From the NCBI GenBank assembly GCA_947501215.1, contig CANMUS010000001.1, positions 558,001 through 622,000 of the forward strand: DNA of 64,000 nt, given 5' to 3'. This DNA comes from an uncultured Erythrobacter sp. GTDB taxonomy: Bacteria > Pseudomonadota > Alphaproteobacteria > Sphingomonadales > Sphingomonadaceae. Made by a program: the position numbers and the translations under genes. Below the pieces are notes generated by a model that worked only from the letters and a program-made list of their open reading frames with translations, did not search any database and was not told the DNA's origin. Below, in pieces: positions 56,194 to 64,000 of the stretch (its first letter is position 1; every line of letters begins with the position of its first letter).

Positions 56194-57150
56194 GTGATCG
56201 AGTATCCCGATGCGGACCGGCTGATGGCGGGCGATCTCGGCGCGTGGCTGGAAAGCCAGGCGCAGGTGCGCGCCGATGCCGTAGCGCAATCCTGGGACCG
56301 GGTTTGGAAGGCGGGCATGGTGCTGCTGCCGCTGGCCGCGTTTTTCTTCATCCTCGTGCCGATCGAATTCACGCCGAAACTGTGGCTGACGGGCTTTGCC
56401 TTCGCCGGCGCATGGGCGTGGTCGCAAATTCCCAAGCAAAAGGCGAAGAAACAGGTCAAGACCGGCATCAACGAGGCGATCGCGGGCGCCTTGGGCCTCA
56501 CCTATTGCCACGATTGCGAAGCCACCGATGCCTTCGAGATCGCCCGCGAATACCGCTTGCTCCCCAAGCACCAGAAGCGCGATTTCGAGGATTTGTGGGA
56601 AGGCGAGACGGCGGGGCACGACTTCACCCTGCACGAGGCGCACCTGCAGGAGCGGCGTGGATCGGGCAAGAATCGCCGCTGGGTCACCGTGTTTCGCGGC
56701 GCGATCGTCTCCGTAGCCTTCGAGCGGCCTTTCCACGGCACCACGCTGCTGGCGAAGGACGGGCAGTTCAGGAAGCTGTTCGGCGGGGCGAAGGACACCG
56801 TGAAGCTGGACGGGCAGGTGCTGCAGCTCGCGGACATGGTCAGCCCCGAATTCGAGGACCGGTTCGACGTCTACACCACCGACCAGACCGAGGCGCGCTG
56901 GCTGATCAACCCCGAATATATCGAGCGGCTGCTCAACCTCGAGCGGCTGTTTCAGGGCAAAGGCAGCGCGGTCGTGTTCACCGGCGGCAACATGGTCCTG
57001 GCGCTGGAGGGCGGCAATCTGTTCGAGAGCGGATCGCTCAACCCGCAGGCCGATCGGGCGATGGTGGCGCAGACGATCCGGCAGTTCGCCGGGATCGCGG
57101 ACCTCGCGCTGACGATGAACCGCATCCGCCCGGCAGAGCGCTACGGCTGA
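56194..57150 (+). CDS. DUF3137 domain membrane protein
   Basis: The 318-aa protein starts at GTG 56194 after GGGGGAAGTAGGAC. It has one or two hydrophobic helices at 45-85 (VLLPLAAFFFILVPI, LWLTGFAFAGAWAW). The DUF3137 domain follows (about 110-300), with HDFTLHEAHLQERRG, FRGAIVSVAFERPFHGTTL and NMVLALEGGNLFESG. Its function is unknown. Pairing with LemA across a short divergent promoter region suggests a joint envelope role. Its stop is exactly adjacent to the nspC stop on the other strand. Confidence 0.87.
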   Translation: MIEYPDADRLMAGDLGAWLESQAQVRADAVAQSWDRVWKAGMVLLPLAAFFFILVPIEFTPKLWLTGFAFAGAWAWSQIPKQKAKKQVKTGINEAIAGALGLTYCHDCEATDAFEIAREYRLLPKHQKRDFEDLWEGETAGHDFTLHEAHLQERRGSGKNRRWVTVFRGAIVSVAFERPFHGTTLLAKDGQFRKLFGGAKDTVKLDGQVLQLADMVSPEFEDRFDVYTTDQTEARWLINPEYIERLLNLERLFQGKGSAVVFTGGNMVLALEGGNLFESGSLNPQADRAMVAQTIRQFAGIADLALTMNRIRPAERYG

Positions 57151-58329
57151 TCAGCTCAGCCGGTCGCGGAAGCTTTCGTAACCGAACTCGCGGATCAGCT
57201 CGAGCTGGTCGGTCTCGCTGTCCCATAGCCAGATGCTCGGCAGCTGCACCCCGTTGAAGGTGTTGGTCTTGACCATGGAATAATGCGCCTGGTCGAGGAA
57301 GGCGAAACGCTTGCCCACCTCCGCGCCGCCGGGGATGCGGTATTCGCCGATCACGTCGCCGGCGAGGCAGGACGGGCCGCCGATGCGTACTTCGGGCACC
57401 TCGCGGTCGGGCGCTTCGCCCAGCATCGCGGGGCGATAGGGCGCCTCGATCACGTCGGGCATGTGGCAGGTGGCGGAAATGTCGGCGACCGCGACCGGCA
57501 CGCCGTTGAAGCCGGTGTCGAGGATGGTGCCGACAAGGATGCCCGCATCCAGCGCCACCGCCTCGCCCGGCTCGAGGTAGATTTCCGCGCCGGTGTCGTC
57601 CTTCGCATCGCGCAGGAACTCGACGAGTTCTTCGCGCTGGTAATCGGCGCGGGTGATGTGGTGACCGCCACCCATGTTGATCCACTTTAGCTGCCCGAAC
57701 CACGGCTCGATCGCGTCGAACACCTTGTCCCATGTCGCGTGGAGCGGCTCGAAATCCTGCTCGCAGAGGTTGTGGAAGTGGATGCCCTCCACGCCTTCCA
57801 TGATCTCCGGCGTCAGCTGGTCGATCGGAAAGCCGAGGCGGCTGCCGGGGCTGGAGGGATCGTAGCGCGGAACCTCGCCCGTCGGGTGCATCGGGTTGAT
57901 GCGCAAGCCAACGTCGAAATCCTGACCCGCCGCGCGGGCTGCCTCGAGGATCAGCGCCGCGCGCTCCATCTGGCCCGGCGAGTTGAAGATGACGTGATCG
58001 GACAGACGGCAGACCTCTTCCAGCTCCTCCGGCTTGTAAGCTGCCGAATAGGTGGCGATCTCGCCGTCGTAGAATTCGCTTGCCAGCCGCGCTTCCCACA
58101 GGCCCGAGGTGCACACGCCGTCGAGATATTCGCCGACGATGGGCGCGGTTGCCCACATGCTGAAGGCCTTCAATGCGGCGAGCACCTTTATGTCCGCCGC
58201 ATCGCGGATCTCGGCCAGAATCTGGCAGTTGGCGCGCAGCTTCGCCGCATCGACCACGAAGGCGGGGCTGTCGACGCGGTTAAGGTCGAAATTACGGAAG
58301 GCTCCGGGATCGCCGGCTTTCGTTTCCAT
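57151..58329 (-). CDS. nspC: Carboxynorspermidine decarboxylase
   Basis: NspC (392 aa), an alanine-racemase-fold PLP enzyme, turns carboxy(nor)spermidine into (nor)spermidine, the last step of the alternative polyamine route. The PLP lysine is in KVLAALKAFSMWATAP (Lys54). HFHNLCEQDFEPLHATWDKV, NMGGGHHITRADY and GGPSCLAGDVIGEYRIPGG match the family. Its ATG shares one base with the stop of the propeller lipoprotein gene, so translation is coupled. Confidence 0.94.
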   Translation of the reverse strand: METKAGDPGAFRNFDLNRVDSPAFVVDAAKLRANCQILAEIRDAADIKVLAALKAFSMWATAPIVGEYLDGVCTSGLWEARLASEFYDGEIATYSAAYKPEELEEVCRLSDHVIFNSPGQMERAALILEAARAAGQDFDVGLRINPMHPTGEVPRYDPSSPGSRLGFPIDQLTPEIMEGVEGIHFHNLCEQDFEPLHATWDKVFDAIEPWFGQLKWINMGGGHHITRADYQREELVEFLRDAKDDTGAEIYLEPGEAVALDAGILVGTILDTGFNGVPVAVADISATCHMPDVIEAPYRPAMLGEAPDREVPEVRIGGPSCLAGDVIGEYRIPGGAEVGKRFAFLDQAHYSMVKTNTFNGVQLPSIWLWDSETDQLELIREFGYESFRDRLS

Positions 58330-59282
58330 TACTCGGGTTCCTGTTCGGGCGAGAGTTCGAAGCGGACTACGCGGTCGCCATAGACGTCGGTGACATAGGC
58401 CATGCCGTCGCGGCCTATGGCGATATCGTGGCCGAGGCTTGCATTGCGCCCATCGAGCGCGACATCGAGCGAACGCTCGAGCTGACCCTCGGGCGTATAG
58501 ACGCGCACGATCGCCCCGAAATTATCAGCCCGGTCCCTGCCCTCGACCGTGACGAGCCAGCCCCCGCCCAGCGTCGCCACGCCATAGGGCCGCCCGCCGG
58601 TCGGCGTGTCCCGGCTGTCGAGCAGTTTTCCGGCGTGGTCGAACACCTGGATGCGCGCATTCTCGCGGTCGGCGACATAGATGCGGTCCTCGTCCACCGC
58701 AATACCGTGGGCGAGGCGGAAATTTCCGAACTCGCCGAGGTAAGCGCCGCTGCGGTCGAACTCCGCCACCCGCGTGTTCACATAGCCATCTGCGACGAGC
58801 ACGCGATTGCCGATGAAGGCGATGTCGGCTGGACGGCCGAAATGGCTCTCGTCCTGCCCCGACACGCCACGCTCGCCGAGCACCATTCGCTGGTTGCCCT
58901 CGTGATCGAACTGGATGACCTGCTCGCGCGCGACATCGGTGATCCAGACATTGTCGCCCGCATCGACCGAGAGGCCATGCGGCATGACGAACTCGCCCGC
59001 GCCCCATTGGCCGAGCAGCACGCCGCTGGGCGAGAACATGAAGACCGTCGGCTCGGCAATGGGTTTGTCGGGGAACGGCTCCTCCCACTCGCGACCCGCG
59101 CGGTGCAGCACGAAAATATGCCCGTGGCTATCCGCCTCCACCGCGCTGACCTGCCCGAAGACCGCATCGTCGGGGATGGTCGGCCAGCCGGTATCGATCG
59201 CCGCGCGGGGCAGATCTTCTTCAGGTGGGCTGCCGCAGGATCCAAGCGCCAGCGCGCTCAAAGCGGTCAGCAATCGTCGCAT
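58329..59282 (-). CDS. NHL-repeat beta-propeller lipoprotein (peptidylglycine amidating lyase-like)
   Basis: From Met 59282 the 317-aa protein has a signal with lipobox (MRRLLTALSALALGSCG, Cys16). Six propeller-type repeats follow, with MPHGLSVDAGDNVWITDVAR, FGRPADIAFIGNRVLVADGY, HGIAVDEDRIYVADRENARI and LGHDIAIGRDGMAYVTDVYG. The order and the regularly placed His/Arg-Pro/Asp residues resemble the PAL domain of peptidyl-amidating enzymes, though bacterial members are mostly of unknown function. It is fused by one-base overlaps to the two polyamine genes on either side. Confidence 0.85.
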   Translation of the reverse strand: MRRLLTALSALALGSCGSPPEEDLPRAAIDTGWPTIPDDAVFGQVSAVEADSHGHIFVLHRAGREWEEPFPDKPIAEPTVFMFSPSGVLLGQWGAGEFVMPHGLSVDAGDNVWITDVAREQVIQFDHEGNQRMVLGERGVSGQDESHFGRPADIAFIGNRVLVADGYVNTRVAEFDRSGAYLGEFGNFRLAHGIAVDEDRIYVADRENARIQVFDHAGKLLDSRDTPTGGRPYGVATLGGGWLVTVEGRDRADNFGAIVRVYTPEGQLERSLDVALDGRNASLGHDIAIGRDGMAYVTDVYGDRVVRFELSPEQEPE

Positions 59283-60493
59283 CAGAAATCGACCGGCCCG
59301 TCCAGCTCCTTCACCTGCCACGGCAGGCCGTGCTCGTTCAGCATCTCCATGAAAGGATCGGGGTCCATCTGCTCCATATTGAACACGCCTTCTCCCGACC
59401 ATTTGCCAGTGACCATCATCGCGCTGCCGATCATCGCGGGTACGCCGGTGGTATAGGAAACCGCCTGGTTGCCGGTTTCCTCGTAAGCAGCCTCGTGGCT
59501 GCAGATATTGTTGATGTAGAACGTCTTCTCGCCCAACCCGTCGAGCGCCTCGCCGGTGGCGATAACGCCGATGTTCGTGTTGCCCTTGGTCGTCTCGCCC
59601 AAGGTTTCGGGTTTGGGCAGCACCGCGGCGAGGAATTGCAGCGGAATGATGTCCTTGCCTTGGTAACGCACCGGGTCGATGCGCGTCATGCCGACGTTCT
59701 GCAGCACGGTGAGGTGCTTGATGTACTCATCGCCGAAGGTCATCCAGAAGCGCGCACGCTCCAGCTCCGGATTGAACTTGGCGAGGCTTTCCAACTCCTC
59801 GTGATACATCATGTACATGTTCTTGGGGCCAACGCCCTCGAAGTCGAATTCAACCTTCTTGCCCATCGCCGGGGTCTCGACGAATTCGCCACCTTCCCAG
59901 TGACGCGCAGGCGCAGTCACTTCGCGAATATTGATTTCAGGATTGAAGTTGGTGGCAAAAGCCTGGCCGTGGTCGCCGCCGTTGCAGTCGAGAATGTCGA
60001 GTTGGCGGATGGATTTCAGCTTGTGCTTCTTCAGCCACATGGTGAACACGCTGGTCACGCCCGGGTCGAAACCGGAACCGAGCAGCGCCATCAGCCCCGC
60101 CTCCTTGAAGCGGTCGTGATAGGCCCATTGCCAGTGGTACTCGAACTTCGCCTCGTCCTTGGGCTCGTAATTCGCGGTGTCGAGATAGCTTACGCCCGCT
60201 TCGAGGCAGGCGTCCATGATCGGGAGATCCTGATAGGGCAGCGCAAGATTGACCACGAGACTTGGGCCGATCTTGCGGATCAAATTGACCATCGCTGGCA
60301 CTTCTTCGGCGTCGATCTCGTAAGTCGAGACATCGACGCCGGTGCGCTCCTTCACGCTCGCGGCGATGCTGTCGCACTTGCTCTTGGTGCGGCTGGCGAG
60401 ATGGATATCGCTGAAGATATCCTTGTTCATCGCCATCTTGTGGACGCACACGCTGCTGACGCCGCCTGCGCCGATGACCAGAACTGTCGACAT
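59282..60493 (-). CDS. Carboxynorspermidine dehydrogenase (saccharopine dehydrogenase family)
   Basis: The 403-aa NADPH enzyme joins putrescine (or diaminopropane) to aspartate semialdehyde by reduction. The Rossmann start is MSTVLVIGAGGVSSVCVHKM. GSGFDPGVTSVFTMWLKKH, ILDCNGGDHGQAFATNFNP and the C-terminal SYTTGVPAMIGSAMMVTGKW follow, as in the LYS1-like CASDH/CANSDH group. With nspC it makes spermidine-type polyamines without S-adenosylmethionine. It heads a three-gene operon with one-base overlaps. Confidence 0.93.
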   Translation of the reverse strand: MSTVLVIGAGGVSSVCVHKMAMNKDIFSDIHLASRTKSKCDSIAASVKERTGVDVSTYEIDAEEVPAMVNLIRKIGPSLVVNLALPYQDLPIMDACLEAGVSYLDTANYEPKDEAKFEYHWQWAYHDRFKEAGLMALLGSGFDPGVTSVFTMWLKKHKLKSIRQLDILDCNGGDHGQAFATNFNPEINIREVTAPARHWEGGEFVETPAMGKKVEFDFEGVGPKNMYMMYHEELESLAKFNPELERARFWMTFGDEYIKHLTVLQNVGMTRIDPVRYQGKDIIPLQFLAAVLPKPETLGETTKGNTNIGVIATGEALDGLGEKTFYINNICSHEAAYEETGNQAVSYTTGVPAMIGSAMMVTGKWSGEGVFNMEQMDPDPFMEMLNEHGLPWQVKELDGPVDF

Positions 60494-60557
60494 GAAAAAC
60501 CTCTTGGCTGAATTCGATTCTTGCGCGCCCTGTAACGAAATGCGCTAAGCGCGCCAA

Positions 60558-61520
60558 ATGATCCGAGACGATATGCGCGCACCGACCGCCGAGGGCACGC
60601 TGGCCGCCCTGCAAAGCCTGCAAGAGATCGGCCTGCCGATGACGCCGCTTCTGCCGGTCGAGATCGGTGGAATGCAGTGCCGGGCCAAGGCAGAGGTGCT
60701 GCAACCGGTCGGTGCGTTCAAGATCAGGGGCGCATGGTGGCGGCTGGTCAATCTTACCGAAGAAGAGCGGGCGCGTGGCGTCGTGGCGGTATCCTCCGGT
60801 AACCATGCCCAGGGCGTGGCGTGGGCAGCACGCAAGCTCGGCATTCGCGCAACCATCGTGATGCCTCGCAATGCGCCGCAAGTGAAGCTGGAAGCGACGC
60901 GCGCGCTGGGCGCGGAAATCGTGCTCTACGACCGCCCCGGCGAAGATCGTGACGAGGTGGCGGCAAAGCTGATCGAGGAGCGCGGATCGGTGCTGGTCCA
61001 CGCCTTCGGCGATCCCTGGGTGATCGAAGGCCAGGGTAGCGCGGGGCACGAGGCGAACGCGCAGCTTGGCAAGATTCCCTCGCGCTTCATCGTGTGCTGC
61101 GGTGGCGGAGGGCTTGCCGCGGGTTTGGCCCTCGCCTGTCCGGAGGCTGCGATCCATGTGGTGGAGCCGCAGGGGTGGGACATGGTCGGCCGCTCGCTCG
61201 ATGCAGGCGAGATAGTGCGCGTCGGCGACGATCCGCCCGCCACCATCTGCGACGCGCTCCAGCCCGATGCGACGAAAACGATCAATCTCGGCGTGTTGCA
61301 GGGCCGCGCGGAGCCGGGCGTCATGGTGACCGACGAGGAAGTTCGCGAGGCCCAGCGCTTCGCCTTTGCGAAATTGCGGCTGGTGGTCGAACCGGGTGGC
61401 GCTGCAGCGCTGGCAGCGGCACTCGCAGGCAAGGTGCCGGTGGACGCCCATACGGTGATCATGCTGACCGGCGGTAACACCGATGCGGAAAGCTTTGCCC
61501 GGACCCTCACCGGGGTTTGA
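60558..61520 (+). CDS. Threonine/serine dehydratase-like PLP enzyme
   Basis: The 320-aa fold-type II PLP enzyme has the lysine in GAFKIRGAWWRLV (Lys55), the phosphate-side loop SSGNHAQGVAWAARKLG, and the glycine loop VCCGGGGLAAGLALACPE. It lacks a C-terminal regulatory ACT domain, so it is closer to catabolic threonine dehydratase, hydroxyaspartate lyase or serine racemase types than to IlvA. It is divergent from the dehydrogenase gene. The substrate is not certain. Confidence 0.88.
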   Translation: MIRDDMRAPTAEGTLAALQSLQEIGLPMTPLLPVEIGGMQCRAKAEVLQPVGAFKIRGAWWRLVNLTEEERARGVVAVSSGNHAQGVAWAARKLGIRATIVMPRNAPQVKLEATRALGAEIVLYDRPGEDRDEVAAKLIEERGSVLVHAFGDPWVIEGQGSAGHEANAQLGKIPSRFIVCCGGGGLAAGLALACPEAAIHVVEPQGWDMVGRSLDAGEIVRVGDDPPATICDALQPDATKTINLGVLQGRAEPGVMVTDEEVREAQRFAFAKLRLVVEPGGAAALAAALAGKVPVDAHTVIMLTGGNTDAESFARTLTGV

Positions 61521-61569
61521 CTTTGTGCCGCTCCCGCCGCAGTCCTGCGCGAAACAGGGAGAAACGATA

Positions 61570-62022
61570 ATGCAGGCGCAAATGCTCGCACCCGCCGCCG
61601 TCTTGGTCGCATGGTCGCTGATCATGCTTTACTGGATGGCGTTCGCGCGCTTTCCCGCCATGAGCAAGTTAGGCCGGGATGTGGGAAAAGCGAAACCGGG
61701 GGGTCGCGGGCAGGACCTTGAGGGGGTGATCCCCGACAAGGTCAACTGGAAAGCGCATAATTACGCGCACCTGATGGAGCAGCCGACGATCTTCTACCCG
61801 GCGGTCGTGATCCTGGCGATCATGGGCGCAGGTGCGATCGACGTAGTGCTCGCATGGATCTACGTCGTGCTGCGGATCATCCATTCGGTCTATCAGGCGA
61901 CGGTCAATGTCGTGAAGGTCCGGTTCCTGATTTTCCTGCTGTCGACGCTGGCCCTCACTGTGCTGGCCGTCCGCGCGGTGCTCGCTACCCTGTTCCACGA
62001 CCCGTCGATCGTGACGGGATGA
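61570..62022 (+). CDS. MAPEG family membrane protein
   Basis: This 150-aa protein with four hydrophobic helices belongs to the membrane-associated eicosanoid and glutathione metabolism family. Typical is KVNWKAHNYAHLMEQPTIFY, then VLAWIYVVLRIIHSVYQATV NVV-type segments with the conserved RxxHS. It may have glutathione-dependent activity in the inner membrane. A related MAPEG gene follows 10 bases later, a tandem duplication. Confidence 0.88.
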   Translation: MQAQMLAPAAVLVAWSLIMLYWMAFARFPAMSKLGRDVGKAKPGGRGQDLEGVIPDKVNWKAHNYAHLMEQPTIFYPAVVILAIMGAGAIDVVLAWIYVVLRIIHSVYQATVNVVKVRFLIFLLSTLALTVLAVRAVLATLFHDPSIVTG

Positions 62023-62032
62023 GGAGAGAGCC

Positions 62033-62467
62033 ATGATCCGATCCGAAATCCTTCAGCCCGTCGTCGTCCTGCTCGCATGGACCATGGTCATGTGGCTGTG
62101 GATGTACATCGTGCGCATCCCGGCGATGTCGAAGGCGAACATCGAGCCGAACGATGCGCGCAAGACCGGCGTGCTGGACGAGAAGCTTCCGGCGGAAGTC
62201 CAGTGGAAGGCGCACAATCACAACCATCTGCACGAACAGCCGACGGTGTTCTACGCGACGTGTATAATCCTAGCGATGGCCGGCTTCGGCGATGGGATGA
62301 ACGCGCTGCTGGCGTGGATTTACGTAGGGCTGCGCATCCTGCATTCGCTGGTGCAGGCGACCGCCAATGTGGTGATGGTACGCTTCGTGCTCTACGCGCT
62401 GGCAAGCCTCGTGCTGATCGCGCTGATCTTCCACGCGGCGATCTTCGCGTTCGACATTCACATGTAA
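62033..62467 (+). CDS. MAPEG family membrane protein, second copy
   Basis: The 144-aa protein is a paralog of the preceding one: QWKAHNHNHLHEQPTVFYAT, then LAWIYVGLRILHSLVQATAN. GGAGAGAG precedes the ATG, and the 10-base gap indicates one transcript. The extra histidines (HNHNHLH) in the loop are a difference from the first copy. It ends 6 bases before a palindromic repeat element. Confidence 0.88.
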   Translation: MIRSEILQPVVVLLAWTMVMWLWMYIVRIPAMSKANIEPNDARKTGVLDEKLPAEVQWKAHNHNHLHEQPTVFYATCIILAMAGFGDGMNALLAWIYVGLRILHSLVQATANVVMVRFVLYALASLVLIALIFHAAIFAFDIHM

Positions 62468-62473
62468 GCAGGA

Positions 62474-62555
62474 CGTCATCCCAGCGAAAGCTGGGATCGG
62501 TTTCGATCCGCCCGGCGCGTGACGGAGAGCGATCCCAGCTTTCGCTGGGACGACG
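62474..62555. repeat. 82-bp element with CGTCATCCC ends (paired palindromes)
   Basis: CGTCATCCCAGCGAAAGCTG at the left and CAGCTTTCGCTGGGACGACG at the right form inverted arms. It occupies the gap between the convergent MAPEG and trxB genes, where it could end both transcripts. Same family as 9109-9189 and 46981-47059. Confidence 0.88.
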
Positions 62556-62556
62556 C

Positions 62557-63546
62557 TTACTCCGCCGCTTCCTTCTCCGCCGCGTGGGCGTGCCCGTCCG
62601 CGTCGATCTCGAGATTGGCGAGGAAGCGCTCGGCATCCAGAGCGGCCATGCAGCCCATGCCCGCCGCCGTCACTGCCTGGCGGTAGACGTGGTCGGTCAC
62701 GTCGCCCGCCGCGAATACGCCGGGCACATCGGTCTTGGGCGATCCCGGCTCGGTCAGCAGATAGCCGCCATCGTCCATTGGCAGCTTGCCCTTGAACAGC
62801 TCGGTCGCGGGCGCGTGTCCGATGGCGACGAAAGCGCCGTCGGTCGCGAACTCGCTGGTTTCGCCGGTCTGCGTGTCCCTGAGGTTGAGATGCCCCAGCG
62901 CGCCGGACGGACCGGCCTCGAAGCTGTCGACCGTCTTGTTCCACAGCACCGAAATCTTCGGATGGTTGAGCAGCCGCTCCTGCAGTATCTTCTCTGCTCG
63001 CAATTCGTCCCGGCGATGGATCAGCGTCACGTCGTCGGAATGGTTGGTGAGGTAGAGCGCCTCCTCGACCGCGGTATTGCCGCCGCCAATCACGGCGACC
63101 TTCTTGCCGCGATAGAAGAACCCGTCGCAGGTGGCGCAGGCAGAGACGCCCTTGCCGCCCAGTTCCTGCTCGCCCGGCACGCCCAGCCATTTCGCCTGCG
63201 CGCCGGTGCAGATCACCAGCACATCCGCGATATACTCATCGCCGCTGTCGCCCTTGGCCGTGAAGGGAGAGCCTCCCGCCACATCGACACCGACGATCGT
63301 GTCCCACATCATCCGCGTGCCGACATGCTCGGCCTGTTTCTGCATCTGCTCCATCAGCCAGGGGCCCTGGATGACATCGGCGAAACCGGGATAGTTCTCG
63401 ACATCGGTGGTGATGGTCAGCTGGCCGCCGGGTTGCAGGCCCTGCACCACGATCGGTTCCATCATGGCGCGTGCGGCGTAGATGGCGGCGGAATAGCCCG
63501 CCGGGCCGGAGCCGATGATGAGCATCTTGGTGCGATGGGTAGCCAT
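62557..63546 (-). CDS. trxB: Thioredoxin-disulfide reductase
   Basis: TrxB (329 aa) passes electrons from NADPH to thioredoxin. The FAD fold is MLIIGSGPAGYSAAIYAARA, the redox pair is in GVSACATCDGFFYRGKKVAV (Cys137, Cys140), then IGGGNTAVEEALYLTNH and the C-terminal FAD segment GVFAAGDVTDHVYRQAVTAA. Length is near the usual 320 with a short acidic/His tail (DGHAHAAEKEAAE). Confidence 0.97.
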   Translation of the reverse strand: MATHRTKMLIIGSGPAGYSAAIYAARAMMEPIVVQGLQPGGQLTITTDVENYPGFADVIQGPWLMEQMQKQAEHVGTRMMWDTIVGVDVAGGSPFTAKGDSGDEYIADVLVICTGAQAKWLGVPGEQELGGKGVSACATCDGFFYRGKKVAVIGGGNTAVEEALYLTNHSDDVTLIHRRDELRAEKILQERLLNHPKISVLWNKTVDSFEAGPSGALGHLNLRDTQTGETSEFATDGAFVAIGHAPATELFKGKLPMDDGGYLLTEPGSPKTDVPGVFAAGDVTDHVYRQAVTAAGMGCMAALDAERFLANLEIDADGHAHAAEKEAAE

Positions 63547-63610
63547 GGTGGTATCGTCCGTCAGTCTGGAATTCGTGTTCGCCCGCTATATGGGATGCGG
63601 GCGCGAAGAG

Positions 63611-64000
63611 TCACGCCACGAAGCGCGCGATCAGGCGTTCGCGCATGGCCTCGTCCACACCTAAATGTCCGTCGAGGAAGGCATCTAGCGAGCCGTATTC
63701 GGTCTCGACCTCGCTCCACCAGCGTTCGAGATATTCCTCGCGCACGCCGAGCAGCGCCACGACCGCGCCCTCGTCCAATTTGCGGCCGAGCCGTTCCTCG
63801 ATCCCCGGCACCGACTGGTCGCGCAGCACGGCCAGCGTCGGCGCATCATTGGTGCGCAGGAATTCCGCCATCTGCTTTTCGCGGTCCACGCCGAGCACGT
63901 GCAGCACCAGCATGGCGGCAACGCCGGTGCGGTCCTTGCCGGCGAAACAATGGACAAGGCTTGCGCCCTCGCGCTCGTCCAGAGCGCGGAAATAGCGAGA
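63611..64000 (-). CDS. Tyrosine/serine protein phosphatase, C-terminal part (cut by window edge)
   Basis: The visible 129 residues include the active-site loop HCFAGKDRTGVAAMLVL (the C-x5-R signature of Y_phosphatase3-type enzymes), followed by helices containing VALLGVREEYLERWWSEVET. The frame is open to base 64000, so the N-terminus lies outside the window. Members remove phosphate from tyrosine or from phosphoinositides; the substrate is unknown here. Confidence 0.85.
   Translation of the reverse strand, partial: SRYFRALDEREGASLVHCFAGKDRTGVAAMLVLHVLGVDREKQMAEFLRTNDAPTLAVLRDQSVPGIEERLGRKLDEGAVVALLGVREEYLERWWSEVETEYGSLDAFLDGHLGVDEAMRERLIARFVA

Overview
This window is chromosomal DNA from a GC-rich alphaproteobacterium. 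It most likely belongs to Sphingomonadales, close to Erythrobacter/Altererythrobacter. That placement rests on the order rpsL-rpsG-fusA-tuf-rpsJ, a C4-type 5-aminolevulinate synthase, the carboxynorspermidine polyamine route, DUF6628 and DUF4010 proteins, and tandem MAPEG proteins. It is inferred from protein recognition only. No tRNA, rRNA or CRISPR was seen.

Layout. 1-9045 (minus strand): the str and S10 ribosomal operons, with a promoter and an attenuator-like hairpin before rpsJ and palindromic repeats between genes. 9.4-14.3 kb: an accessory stretch with small proteins, a cold-shock-like protein, a gene broken by an in-frame TGA, two convergent acetyltransferases, a LysR regulator and several repeats. 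14.4-23.5 kb: ppk-ppx, apaG, an MgtC-lipoprotein pair, an iron-box-preceded DUF6628 gene, metZ and a TetR regulator. 23.5-29.2 kb: a frameshifted TetR-adjacent membrane gene, a PMT-type mannosyltransferase facing a polyprenyl-phosphate glycosyltransferase-GtrA fusion, leuB, recO, ubiK-like and tspO. 29.3-42.2 kb: redox enzymes, transport proteins, a DEAD-box helicase, pgi, lepB-rnc-era and a DUF4010 protein. 42.3-49.9 kb: a lone double-glycine-leader peptide gene, topA, a GIY-YIG nuclease gene inside 27-bp inverted repeats, dprA, plsY, murI and hemA. 50-64 kb: cell-wall hydrolase, nitroreductase, thiol-dependent enzymes, the polyamine genes (ornithine/lysine decarboxylase, carboxynorspermidine dehydrogenase and decarboxylase), LemA/DUF3137, a threonine dehydratase-like enzyme, two MAPEG proteins, trxB and a truncated phosphatase.

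Most unusual content. (1) A modular palindromic element is bounded by inverted hairpins that share a CATCCG loop; its arms differ between copies but stay complementary, and it carries zero, one or two long internal stems. (2) A ~390-bp unit holds only a GIY-YIG nuclease gene between 27-bp inverted repeats. Three ~80-bp elements share its CGTCAYCCC ends. (3) A self-contained gene encodes a 63-residue peptide with a bacteriocin-type double-glycine leader. (4) A beta-propeller lipoprotein gene is translationally coupled between the two carboxynorspermidine genes. (5) Two genes, one carrying a stop codon and one a frameshift, are otherwise well preserved.
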